Source: a virus. From it: a DNA stretch of 28,002 bases. Made by a program: the position numbers and the translations under genes. The DNA lies in the IMG/VR virus record IMGVR_UViG_3300018080_000493, positions 1-28,002 of that record. One strand, given 5' to 3'. The notes beneath the pieces are model-generated. The model was given only the letters and a program-made list of their open reading frames with translations. It ran no database searches and was not told where the DNA came from. This document shows positions 5,952-14,077 of this stretch, piece after piece; position 1 is the stretch's first letter, and the number at the start of each line of letters is the position of its first letter.

Positions 5952-6620
5952 ATGTCTGATTCTTATGTTTATTGTACAACAACACAAGTTACTAATTTAT
6001 TAAATCCTATTTTAGGATCAAGTGATTCTATTCTTACAGATACTTATATAGATAATGCAATCGCGTTAGCAAAAAATTATATAGATAATGCTACGTTTAG
6101 AGATTTTTCAGAGCATACAGATGATATAGAATGGCATGATGGTAATGGAAGGGATAGTATAAATACATATAATTATCCTATATTAAGTTTAAGCTACGTA
6201 ATTATGTATAATCAATTAATGCAGGCTATGAGAACTTTTTTAGATACTGAATTAATTATACACCCAGAATGGGGGGAAATATTTTTACCCCCAATTTATC
6301 CAGTATTTTTATCTGATAAACCTTTTTCGGCAATGTTTGGAAATGTTTTTATATCTGGAAGAAGAAATATAGAAATAAAGTATTCTTGGGGATACGAAAC
6401 CCCTCCAGATGATATTCAATATGCATGCACATTAATGACGGGTACTTATTTGTTGCAACAAAAAGGGGGATATATAAGTGCGGGGGTTACAAGCCGCTCT
6501 ATCGATGGATATTCTGAAAGTTATGGTAAAATGCCATTTGAGGGACTTTTAGAACAATGGCAAAAACAAGTTGATGCAATAATAATGAAACACAGGAGGC
6601 TTACTCCGCGTGCAATATAA
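5952..6620 (+). CDS. Head-tail connector (adaptor) protein
   Basis: 222 residues. The N-terminal part (YCTTTQVTNLLN ... TDTYIDNAIALAKNYIDNAT) is the helical start common to head-tail adaptors of the HK97 gp6/SPP1 gp15 type, which bind under the portal. The middle has a longer insertion (about 60-125) with NYPILSLSYVIMY and IEIKYSWGYETPPDDIQYAC, a pattern often seen in these adaptors. The C-terminal helix ends HRRLTPRAI. It overlaps the next gene by 11 bases, so the two are probably coupled in translation. Family identified from pattern and gene order only. Confidence 0.7.
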   Translation: MSDSYVYCTTTQVTNLLNPILGSSDSILTDTYIDNAIALAKNYIDNATFRDFSEHTDDIEWHDGNGRDSINTYNYPILSLSYVIMYNQLMQAMRTFLDTELIIHPEWGEIFLPPIYPVFLSDKPFSAMFGNVFISGRRNIEIKYSWGYETPPDDIQYACTLMTGTYLLQQKGGYISAGVTSRSIDGYSESYGKMPFEGLLEQWQKQVDAIIMKHRRLTPRAI

Positions 6621-8496
6621 TAAATTACCTAAAAATAGAATATTTAAAGCGCCAACTGAAAAAGCCATTAAGTTACCTTCGTTAAAAAAATTAGGAGCTG
6701 GTATTAAGGGCGCCGTAGAGGGATTTAAATCAGGGATGTCTCAAGAGGGAAAAGAGAGAACTGGACATAAATATATAAAACGAGAAAAAACGCCAAAGGG
6801 ATGGAGATATTGGTATAAAACTCCAGAAGGAAAAATGTATAGCCGGTCTTCTTCTGAGACTAAGGATAAGACTAAAAAGTTCCCTAAGGAAAAGCCAACT
6901 AAAGTTCCTAAAGAAAAACCAATAAAGGCCCCTAAAGAAATTTCTATTAAAGAGGCTAAAGAACAATTTCCAGAGGAAAAAGCTCCCGAGCAAATAAAGC
7001 GTCAGCCTATTGCTGGTGGAGATATGGATGATATGAGAAAAATATATTCAAGGCTTGATGAAATAGAAAAAATAGCTAATACTAAATTAAAGAATCATCC
7101 TGATAGAGATTCTTTTTTAAAAGATGTATATGATTTACGTAAAGATATGGAAGAAGCTTTTGGTAAAGAAAATTTAATAAGTGAAAAAACTAAAATGCAG
7201 TTAGAAAAAGAAGAAATGAGACGCTCTGCTCATAAGAAAAAATATAAACAATATAAAGAGCGAGAACAAAAAGAAAAAGAAATAGAGCGAGCTGAAAAAC
7301 AATTTGGAGAAAAAACATTTCCAGAAGAAAAAATAAAAGAATATGAATTACCTAAGCCTAATAAATTATCTTCACTTTCTAAAAAAGAAGTGGCTAAAGA
7401 TAGTTATAATAAAACTTTAGAAGATTCTGCTAAACAAATAAATGATTTATTGAAAGATGCAAAATTAAAATCTAAAGTTAATAATATAATAAAAGGACCC
7501 GCTGTAATAAGATTTGAGATTCCTGTAGCTAAAGGGGATAGAATAGGAAGAGTATTGGGACCTGCTTTTGAAAGGGATATTGAATTTATAACTGGGAAAA
7601 AGGCTAAATCAAGGGCTCATCCTACGAAAGATAATACAGCAATAATTGAAATTCCAAGAGATAATCCTGATATGATTTCGTTTAAAGATATAATATCTGA
7701 TAAGACATTTGATGAAGCTAAGGGGGAAGTAAAAGCTGCTTTAGGAAAAGATTCTATAGGCAACACTGTAGTTACAGATTTAACAGCAGCTCCACACATG
7801 CTAATTACGGGGTCTACTGGTTCTGGTAAAAGTGTTGCTGTAAATAATATTATAAATAATATACTATCTAAATATAAGCCCAATGAGGCACAATTAGTTT
7901 TAATTGATCCAAAAAAAGGCGCTGAATTTAATAAATATAAAAATGTTCCACACTTATCTGGAGATGTTGTAATTTCTCCTGAAGGGGGAGTTGGAGCAAT
8001 GAAGGCAGTAGTTGATGAAATGAATGATAGATATAAGAAAATTTCAGATGCTGGAGTTAAAAAAATAGAAGATTATAATAAATTAGAAGGTATTAAGAAA
8101 TTACCACAAAAATTTGTTGTAATAGATGAATTTGCTGAATTAAAACAACTTGCAGGTAAAGATTTTATGAATATGGTTAAAGAAATAGGGCAAATGGGAA
8201 GAGCAGCCGGAATTCATTTTGTATTAGCCACTCAATTTGGATCTGCAGATATTTTATCTAATAATCTTTTAAATAATGTTCCAACTAGATTAATGATGAG
8301 TATGCCTCCAGATGCTATTGCATCTAATGCTGCATTAAGAAAACTTGGGGTTGATAAATTATCGCGAGCAGGGGATTCTATTTTTAGTGGAATAACTAAT
8401 CAAGGTAAAAAAGAAGTTAAAAGATTGCAGGGAGCTTTTATTTCGGATAAAGATATTGATAATATAGTTAATCAAACTAAATCACAAGGATTATAA
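6610..8496 (+). CDS. FtsK/SpoIIIE-like DNA translocase ATPase fused to a basic N-terminal region
   Basis: 628 residues from GTG 6610, with AGGAGG at 6594-6599; the start overlaps the previous gene. Residues 1-290 are hydrophilic and rich in Lys/Glu/Pro, with GHKYIKREKTPKGWRYWYK near 52-70, a motif I associate with phage head proteins, and coiled-coil stretches. Residues about 295-625 are an FtsK-type motor: ITGSTGSGKS (Walker A, K407), LVLIDPKKGAEF, KFVVIDEFAEL (Walker B, D506/E507), and FVLATQF, ending KEVKRLQGAFISDKDIDNIV as FtsK cores do. There is no membrane region and no room for the C-terminal winged-helix gamma domain. A DNA-pumping role is expected for the family; why it sits among head genes is unknown. 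Confidence 0.88.
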   Translation: MQYNKLPKNRIFKAPTEKAIKLPSLKKLGAGIKGAVEGFKSGMSQEGKERTGHKYIKREKTPKGWRYWYKTPEGKMYSRSSSETKDKTKKFPKEKPTKVPKEKPIKAPKEISIKEAKEQFPEEKAPEQIKRQPIAGGDMDDMRKIYSRLDEIEKIANTKLKNHPDRDSFLKDVYDLRKDMEEAFGKENLISEKTKMQLEKEEMRRSAHKKKYKQYKEREQKEKEIERAEKQFGEKTFPEEKIKEYELPKPNKLSSLSKKEVAKDSYNKTLEDSAKQINDLLKDAKLKSKVNNIIKGPAVIRFEIPVAKGDRIGRVLGPAFERDIEFITGKKAKSRAHPTKDNTAIIEIPRDNPDMISFKDIISDKTFDEAKGEVKAALGKDSIGNTVVTDLTAAPHMLITGSTGSGKSVAVNNIINNILSKYKPNEAQLVLIDPKKGAEFNKYKNVPHLSGDVVISPEGGVGAMKAVVDEMNDRYKKISDAGVKKIEDYNKLEGIKKLPQKFVVIDEFAELKQLAGKDFMNMVKEIGQMGRAAGIHFVLATQFGSADILSNNLLNNVPTRLMMSMPPDAIASNAALRKLGVDKLSRAGDSIFSGITNQGKKEVKRLQGAFISDKDIDNIVNQTKSQGL

Positions 8497-8500
8497 AAAT

Positions 8501-9262
8501 ATGGGGTCTTTTAGATATGAGGCTATAAAACGACAAATAGAAAGAGGTGGAGTTGATGCTATCTTCTATAATCGTTTACCTTGTAATACTTCCACATATG
8601 TTGTTACGGATGAAGAAAGAACCTTTCCAATATTAAATACTAGTGGAACTACAGTTAATAGATTTACTTTATATGGGGAAACTAATGTAATAGGAAGAAC
8701 TGTTGATTGGGGATTGGATGATACCTCTGTTCAAAGAAATACTTTTGTATTGGCATCTGGAACTAGTCAAGCGAGAATGTATGTGTCCGGTACAGATTTT
8801 AATTTATATCCTGATTCTGGAGAAGTTGTTAGAGTTTCAGGTAGCAGTATTTCATATGGAGCAACTGTTTATTGCACTTATAACTGGGAGAGACCATGTA
8901 TTGATGAATCCACTGGGGGACCTAATAAATCTTGTCCACAATGTTCAGGAACTGGTGGATTTTGGGGGAGTGGAACTCATATAACTGGGCTATTTCATAT
9001 ACCAAGATATGATTCCCCATTAACTAAATTAGGATATTTTGAAACTGGGGATATGCAATTTACTTATCCATATGAATATCAAATTGATGTTAATTCTAGT
9101 GGAGATGATAGTTTATATTTAAGGGATAGGCTAGTTATTAATGGAGAAGAATGGAGAGTAATGAGTAAGCCAGAGACAATTCAAATGGCTAATGAATATT
9201 TTGTTAAAAAACTTCATTGTAGAAGATTTAAAACTTCTCCAGGCACGGAGACTATTTCATAA
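8501..9262 (+). CDS. Putative head-closure/neck protein with a Cys-rich insert
   Basis: 253 residues. The C-terminal part (LYLRDRLVINGEEWRVMSKPETIQ) resembles head-closure proteins that sit between adaptor and tail. Residues about 80-128 form a beta-rich stretch (YVSGTDFNLYPDSGEVVRVS ... ATVYCTYNW) like the small beta modules of phage tail proteins. Between them lies PC(133)IDESTGGPNKSC(145)PQC(148)SGTGG, with a CxxCxGxG unit as in one half of a DnaJ zinc finger. A zinc site from C125/C133/C145/C148 is possible. It is 4 bases downstream of the ATPase gene without a strong ribosome binding site, suggesting coupling. Function inferred from order and weak similarity. Confidence 0.6.
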   Translation: MGSFRYEAIKRQIERGGVDAIFYNRLPCNTSTYVVTDEERTFPILNTSGTTVNRFTLYGETNVIGRTVDWGLDDTSVQRNTFVLASGTSQARMYVSGTDFNLYPDSGEVVRVSGSSISYGATVYCTYNWERPCIDESTGGPNKSCPQCSGTGGFWGSGTHITGLFHIPRYDSPLTKLGYFETGDMQFTYPYEYQIDVNSSGDDSLYLRDRLVINGEEWRVMSKPETIQMANEYFVKKLHCRRFKTSPGTETIS

Positions 9263-9264
9263 AC

Positions 9265-9822
9265 ATGACAAGAAATATTTTAATTAATTTAGATTATAAT
9301 GCTTTAACAAAAAGATTTAATACAAAATCTGAAATAGAAGCACAAATGTCTTATTTAGTTGAAGATGAAGCTAAGAAGTTAAGAGATCAAATTCGAGAAA
9401 CAATTCCAGCGGTAGGAATTAGAATAAAAGGGAATAGGTTACTAAATGCTGTTAAGTATACTATGATTAATGATTATACTGCTAAAGTGTATGTGGATGA
9501 TAAAGAAGCACCTTATGCTAAATACTTAGAACACGGATATAGTGCTTTTTCTATGCGAGAAGGTCTTTTATCGGGAAAATCTTCTAAAATTAGTAAAAAG
9601 GGATTTAGATATGCAAGAATACCCGTAGAGGGAAAAGTGTTAACCATAACTGAAGATAGAAGCTCAATGAAACGTAGAAGAGGGGAATTTATTCATTCTG
9701 TTGGGAATACTCGTTGGCATCATCCTGGATATTGTGGAAGGTTGTTTTTTCAACAAGCGGTTGAGATAAGAGAATATGAAGTTATCAAAAGAGTTCAAAA
9801 ATTTCTTAATGAGGTAACATAA
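9265..9822 (+). CDS. Tail-completion/neck protein, HK97 gp10-like
   Basis: 185 residues. The pattern is that of HK97 gp10-like neck proteins: an N-terminal helix with alternating charges (EIEAQMSYLVEDEAKKLRDQ), KVYVDDKEAPYAKYLEHGY in the middle, and a C-terminal WHHPGYCGRLFFQQAVEIRE, the hhPG...ff..A signature. These proteins join head and tail or complete the tail end. Starts 2 bases after the preceding stop. Confidence in family is good for a sequence-only call. Confidence 0.75.
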   Translation: MTRNILINLDYNALTKRFNTKSEIEAQMSYLVEDEAKKLRDQIRETIPAVGIRIKGNRLLNAVKYTMINDYTAKVYVDDKEAPYAKYLEHGYSAFSMREGLLSGKSSKISKKGFRYARIPVEGKVLTITEDRSSMKRRRGEFIHSVGNTRWHHPGYCGRLFFQQAVEIREYEVIKRVQKFLNEVT

Positions 9823-9826
9823 TAAA

Positions 9827-10447
9827 ATGACCGTAACAACTTCTAATATTTATACAGCTGATTCAAAACATATTCTTTGGAAAATGTTAAAAGATGAATT
9901 TGATGCTCTTGAAACAGCTTATCCAGATAAAATTAGTGTAAGGGTTTCTAAGGTATATCCAATAACAATTCAGCAAATAGATAGAGTTGCAGTTGTTACT
10001 ATTGCTAGAGTATCAGCTCCTGAAGAAATTAGGTTTATGGGTGATTTAATAGAGTCTACACTAAATGATGCTTATACTTCGGCTCTTAGAAATAAAGGTT
10101 TATTACATTCAGATTATTATGAAGTTGCGGTATGGACCCAAAATTCTGATTATAGGGATCAACTATATTTAATTGTAAAACAGATAATGTTAGAAAAGAA
10201 AAAATGGCTACATCAACAAGGATTTGTTAAAATTTTAAGAGTTAGCGGGGGAGATGAGGAGATTGATATTGGGGAATTGCCTAGAGTTATATATAGAGCA
10301 AAAAATATATATTTAATTACATCTCTAATTCAATCTACATCTACTTCAGATTTGGTTTCACAATTAGATATTACTCAAACAACTCTAACTGCATTAACTG
10401 ATACATCATGGCAAGAATCTGCACAAGAGAATACAACAGTACCTTAA
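9827..10447 (+). CDS. Putative tail terminator protein
   Basis: 206 residues, beginning with a helix and a beta-alpha-beta body (WKMLKDEFDALETAYPDKIS, then DRVAVVTIARVSAPEEIRFM). It resembles the tail terminator/neck proteins that cap the tube below the connector. The residues DYRDQLYLIVKQIMLEKKKWL form a long helix. The C-terminal 30 residues are Thr/Ser-rich and probably flexible. The neighbours are the neck protein upstream and sheath downstream, which is the usual position of the terminator. The family is not proven. Confidence 0.55.
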   Translation: MTVTTSNIYTADSKHILWKMLKDEFDALETAYPDKISVRVSKVYPITIQQIDRVAVVTIARVSAPEEIRFMGDLIESTLNDAYTSALRNKGLLHSDYYEVAVWTQNSDYRDQLYLIVKQIMLEKKKWLHQQGFVKILRVSGGDEEIDIGELPRVIYRAKNIYLITSLIQSTSTSDLVSQLDITQTTLTALTDTSWQESAQENTTVP

Positions 10448-10462
10448 AGGAGGGTAAAAAGT

Positions 10463-10648
10463 ATGAATGATAATTTGTCTGTTAAAATTAATTTTGCTGA
10501 ATTTATTGAAGAGAAAAAGAATGGTCAAATCTTGGTCGACGCATTTAGAGTTTATGCAAAAGTAAAGGATCCAATTAAAGATATAAGAACGCGCGGAGAA
10601 TGGGAAGAAGCATTTAATAAAATGTTAAATACACCTATAAAAGAGTAA
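10463..10648 (+). CDS. Small protein of unknown function before the sheath gene
   Basis: 61 residues, ATG 10463 with AAGGAGGG upstream. Slightly charged; DNLSVKINFAEFIEEKKNG, then RTRGEWEEAFNKML. No recognised domain. The strong ribosome binding site and the fit between tail terminator and sheath make it a real gene. Possible tail-assembly accessory. Confidence 0.65.
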   Translation: MNDNLSVKINFAEFIEEKKNGQILVDAFRVYAKVKDPIKDIRTRGEWEEAFNKMLNTPIKE

Positions 10649-10679
10649 TATAATTTAAAAAAATAAGGAGGGAAAAAAC

Positions 10680-12119
10680 GTGAGTGTAACTTGGAGAGGA
10701 ACAACATATATACAACCTCAAGCGGCTACTTATACAGATACAACTGGATTAGCAACTCTTGGATTAGCAGCATCGGGAGTTTTAGCTATTATAGGTACAG
10801 CTGAGGGAGGTACGCCAAATGCAGCTACTAAATATACAAGTCCTGCAGAAGCAAGAAATGATTTTAGGGGAGGTAATCTTTTAGTAGCTATGGAAGCTGC
10901 TTGGGCTGAAGGAGCAAGAACAATTTATGCAACGCGAGTTGGAGCAACTTCTGGAACAGCAGCCGCCCAGCCTTGTCAGCAAGCTAGATACGAATTAACT
11001 TCTAGCTCTACCCCAGTAATGAGATTAACAGCTATTGATTATGGAGATTGGACAAATAATATTAAATTTAAAATTGAATCAGGAACAACGAGTGGTAAAA
11101 AAATAACCTTACAATATTATAATAGTTCAACTGGAGTAACAACTACTGAAACGCAAGATAACTTAGCTGATTGTAATGCACTTTGTGGATGGGTAAGTAA
11201 TAATTCTAGTTTATGTTCTGGAACTGTTTTAAGTAGTTACGGATCAAATGAACCTGATAATGTGGGGTATACTAATTTAGCTGATGGAGGAGATGGAGAT
11301 AGTCCTACAACCGCTAATTGGACAACAGCAATAGCCCTATATGATAATGAAGATGTTGATATTGTTCATGTTGCAAGCTCTAGCTCTACTATACATGGTT
11401 TAGTATCAACACACTGCACTACTACAGCGACAGATAAAAAAGAGAGAATTGGGGTTGTTGGAGGAGCTTTATCTGAAAGCGTAGGAAGTTGGGATACAGA
11501 TGGTAGTACAATAGAAAGAGCTTATAGTTTAAATAGTGATCGAATGGTATTAGTGGCTCCAGGAACTACTTCTGGAGGGACTGCTTATGCACCATATGTA
11601 ACAGCGGCAAGAGTTGCGGGAGCTTTAGCGGCGGTTGATGTTGCAACACCATTGACGCATAGAAAACTATCATGTACAGCAATTGAATCTAAATATACAA
11701 GTTCGAATAAAGATGATTTGATAACATATGGAGTTTGTGGAATAGAGCAAGTAACTTCTGGAAGAAGAATTATAAGGGGTATTACAACGGCTCAAAATAT
11801 AAGTTCTACTACAGAACATCCATTTAAGGAAATTTCTACAAGAAGAATAGCGGATTATGTTAATAAGACAATAAGAGATAATCTTGAAGCAACTTATGTT
11901 GGTAAAAAAGGTGTTGAGGGAATTGAATCTTCAATAGCTTCAACGACTACTTCGTTGTTAGTAAAATTAAAGGAACAGCAAATTATTGTAGGATTTAAAG
12001 ATGTTGTTGTATCACAAGATAGTACTGATGCTACAGTTTATTATGTAACATATAAAATAGCGCCAGTGCAACCAATTAATTATGTACTAATAGAAACAAA
12101 ACTATCTAATACATTATAA
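10680..12119 (+). CDS. Tail sheath protein
   Basis: 479 residues from GTG 10680 with ATAAGGAGGG upstream. Contractile sheath subunit that surrounds the tube and shortens on infection. Evidence: the N-terminus GVLAIIGTAEGGTPNAATKY, then AMEAAWAEGARTIYATRVG, is the sheath domain-I pattern (probable glycine-rich loop followed by the A-W-x-x-GA motif). The large Ser/Thr-rich middle (about 85-230) is a protruding domain. The C-terminal part (STRRIADYVNKTIRDNLEAT, then VVVSQDSTDATVYYVTYKIA) is the conserved sheath core including the C-terminal arm. Length fits a standard sheath. A strong hairpin follows 10 bases after the stop. This identifies the phage as a myovirus type. Confidence 0.88.
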   Translation: MSVTWRGTTYIQPQAATYTDTTGLATLGLAASGVLAIIGTAEGGTPNAATKYTSPAEARNDFRGGNLLVAMEAAWAEGARTIYATRVGATSGTAAAQPCQQARYELTSSSTPVMRLTAIDYGDWTNNIKFKIESGTTSGKKITLQYYNSSTGVTTTETQDNLADCNALCGWVSNNSSLCSGTVLSSYGSNEPDNVGYTNLADGGDGDSPTTANWTTAIALYDNEDVDIVHVASSSSTIHGLVSTHCTTTATDKKERIGVVGGALSESVGSWDTDGSTIERAYSLNSDRMVLVAPGTTSGGTAYAPYVTAARVAGALAAVDVATPLTHRKLSCTAIESKYTSSNKDDLITYGVCGIEQVTSGRRIIRGITTAQNISSTTEHPFKEISTRRIADYVNKTIRDNLEATYVGKKGVEGIESSIASTTTSLLVKLKEQQIIVGFKDVVVSQDSTDATVYYVTYKIAPVQPINYVLIETKLSNTL

Positions 12120-12129
12120 ATACTTTATT

Positions 12130-12152
12130 AGAGGGGAGTAATCCTCCCCTCT
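12130..12152 (+). terminator. Strong hairpin between sheath and tube genes
   Basis: AGAGGGGAG (12130-12138), loop TAATC, CTCCCCTCT (12144-12152), a perfect 9-pair stem that can be extended by about three weaker pairs. No T tract follows. It lies 10 bases after the sheath stop and 25 before the tube start. The same AGAGGGGAG arm occurs in the hairpin after the capsid gene. It may partly terminate or stabilise the sheath transcript. Confidence 0.5.
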
Positions 12153-12177
12153 GATTATTTAAAGGAGGGAAAATTTA

Positions 12178-12795
12178 ATGTCTGTTAGTTTAAATACACA
12201 ATTTTCAGCATCTACAGCTTCTATTTGGTTTGGAGAAGAAGAGGTTGGAGAACTTCAAAGTGTAACATGGGATGAATCTACAAATTTTGCTAGGGTTAAG
12301 TCAATTGGCGCAGGAATTGATATTGCGCATTTGCCGGGAGCAACTGAGTATACCTTATCAGCATCTAGGGCTTTGTTAGTTGGGGATTTAATGGTAACTT
12401 TAATGCAGGGTACTTTAAGTAAAGATGCGATATTAAGTGTTACTGGGGAAAATTCTATTTCTGATATTTCTACTGGAGCGGATGGATATCCTGAAATAAC
12501 TGTTAATCAATTATATGATGCTTTAACAAAACCTGAAAATGCTCTTTTGTATTCTACAAGAGAACCTGGTAAAGCTAAACCAATATCGATTAAATTTGAT
12601 GTTATAATAAAAGATATAGATAATAATGCAGTTTTTAGATTTGTTGATTGCATAATGCAAAGTAAAAGGCATAGAATGGATGCTAATGGAATTATAATCA
12701 CTCAAGATGTTACATTATGGGCAAGAATGAAACAGCCTGTAGATGAATCAACAATTATCACTGATGTTCGTAAACAAATTTCTCAAACCACTTAA
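12178..12795 (+). CDS. Tail tube protein 1
   Basis: 205 residues, ATG with AAAGGAGGG upstream. It has the fold pattern of myovirus tube proteins: an opening strand TASIWFGEEEVGELQSVTW, LPGATEYTLSASRALLVGDL, and a closing pair of strands ISIKFDVIIKDIDNNAVFRF, then GIIITQDVTLWARM. Directly downstream of the sheath, as in other contractile phages. It shares start (FSA-x-TA-x7-VGELQ) and end motifs with the next two genes, forming a tandem paralogue set. Confidence 0.78.
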   Translation: MSVSLNTQFSASTASIWFGEEEVGELQSVTWDESTNFARVKSIGAGIDIAHLPGATEYTLSASRALLVGDLMVTLMQGTLSKDAILSVTGENSISDISTGADGYPEITVNQLYDALTKPENALLYSTREPGKAKPISIKFDVIIKDIDNNAVFRFVDCIMQSKRHRMDANGIIITQDVTLWARMKQPVDESTIITDVRKQISQTT

Positions 12796-12810
12796 AGAAG
12801 GCGATAATTA

Positions 12811-13353
12811 ATGGCAACCGTAGCTTCACTTGGAAATTATTTTTCTGCTGCTACAGCAACTGTAGTTTTAGACAATGAACAAGTGGGGGAATTACAAAAT
12901 ATAACTATTGAAGAAGATTATGGCATGAGACCTGTTAATGAAATAGGTAGCTCTTATACAAACATGTTTATACCAGGAGTATATAGTGGAAGAATGAGAG
13001 CACAAAGGGCTTTATTAGAAATAGATAGGATATATCAAACTCTTATTCCAAATGTTGATAAGAGCTCTATAGAAAATCTTGTTGATCAAGTAATTGGGGA
13101 TGTTGCAAGTATTAGAAAGATTACAGATATAAATGAATTAATAATCGAAAGATTAACTCTTTTTCAAAATAGAGCAAAAACTAATAGATATAGTCATACG
13201 TTAACTTTTGATGTTCAAATTTTAAGTTCTGATGAAGATGAGTTTATAAAGTTAGAAGGTTGCATTATAAATTCACGTAAATTAACCACAAGTGTTGGAA
13301 ATGTTGCTATATTACAAGATATTGATATTCTTTTCAGGAAAAGGACTACCTAA
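12811..13353 (+). CDS. Tail tube protein 2 (paralogue)
   Basis: 180 residues. It repeats the pattern of the upstream gene: YFSAATATVVLDNEQVGELQ, IPGVYSGRMRAQRALLEID, then HTLTFDVQILSSDEDEFIKL, CIINSRKL, and NVAILQDIDILFRKR. A helical segment of about 40 residues (75-115) lies in the middle where copy 1 has a shorter stretch. It has a weak ribosome binding site (GAAGGCG) and the stop overlaps the next ATG, suggesting coupling. A second tube ring protein or tube-end protein is likely. Confidence 0.68.
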   Translation: MATVASLGNYFSAATATVVLDNEQVGELQNITIEEDYGMRPVNEIGSSYTNMFIPGVYSGRMRAQRALLEIDRIYQTLIPNVDKSSIENLVDQVIGDVASIRKITDINELIIERLTLFQNRAKTNRYSHTLTFDVQILSSDEDEFIKLEGCIINSRKLTTSVGNVAILQDIDILFRKRTT

Positions 13354-14063
13354 TGGAAATTAAAAATGCGTTTTCTGCGGCTAATTGCATAATAGAAGTT
13401 GCCGGAAGGCAAGTGGGGATGATGCAAAGTTTAAATGCATCTATAGACTATGGGGTGTATGAGGTAAGAAATTTGTGGCAAGGAAATGTACAGGGATTTG
13501 TTAGAGGGGTTACTTCAATAAATCTTAACGCAAAAAGAGCTATTGTTGAAGCAGATACAATATTTGGGGATAGTAAAGTAGTTTCTTTAGTTAATTCATA
13601 TTTAGAAACATTGGATCAAAATATACCAAGCGTTAATGATCCATTTGGGGTTGGTACTTGGTTATCTCAAGCAGATCTATCAAGTGGTAGAGAAATAGCC
13701 GCTGTTGCTATTCAAATATTGGGAGGATTAGCAATGTATTCAGATGTTCACGCGGAAGCTCTTCCAAATATTAAAAATTTACAAAATATAATGCAGGCTG
13801 TAATTAATGGAGTTGATAATTTTAGTAATTTCTTTTCTCACATACCTTTTGATATAAAAGTAAAAGTAGCTTCTATAAAGCCTGGTACCTCTTTAATAGA
13901 AGATTTTTTGCCTGATCCTGAAGTATTGTGGAAATTTTCTGGATGTAAGTTGAGAGGAAGATCTTTAAGCCTTGATATTGGGAATATTATTTTAATGGAA
14001 GATATAACAGTGTTCGCAAGAGATTTTGCGGAGCCTATTATTGTTAGGAATAATTTAGCTTAA
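13353..14063 (+). CDS. Tail tube protein 3 (paralogue with insertion)
   Basis: 236 residues. Third tandem copy: AFSAANCIIEVAGRQVGMMQ, VRGVTSINLNAKRAIVEADT, then WKFSGCKLRGRSLSLDIGNI and MEDITVFARDF. A larger helical insertion (about 88-165, with REIAAVAIQILGGLAMYSD and NIMQAVINGVDNFSNFF) interrupts the core, bigger than in copy 2. Its start overlaps the stop of copy 2 by one base. It is possibly a tube-initiator or baseplate-proximal tube protein. Paralogy is visible in sequence; the specific job is inferred. Confidence 0.65.
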   Translation: MEIKNAFSAANCIIEVAGRQVGMMQSLNASIDYGVYEVRNLWQGNVQGFVRGVTSINLNAKRAIVEADTIFGDSKVVSLVNSYLETLDQNIPSVNDPFGVGTWLSQADLSSGREIAAVAIQILGGLAMYSDVHAEALPNIKNLQNIMQAVINGVDNFSNFFSHIPFDIKVKVASIKPGTSLIEDFLPDPEVLWKFSGCKLRGRSLSLDIGNIILMEDITVFARDFAEPIIVRNNLA

Positions 14064-14077
14064 GGGGGGTGTAAGAT

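Noticed and set aside
8703-8984. 93-residue + strand frame inside the head-closure gene
   Set aside because: Fully inside a well-supported gene in another frame, with no ribosome binding site and an implausible composition.
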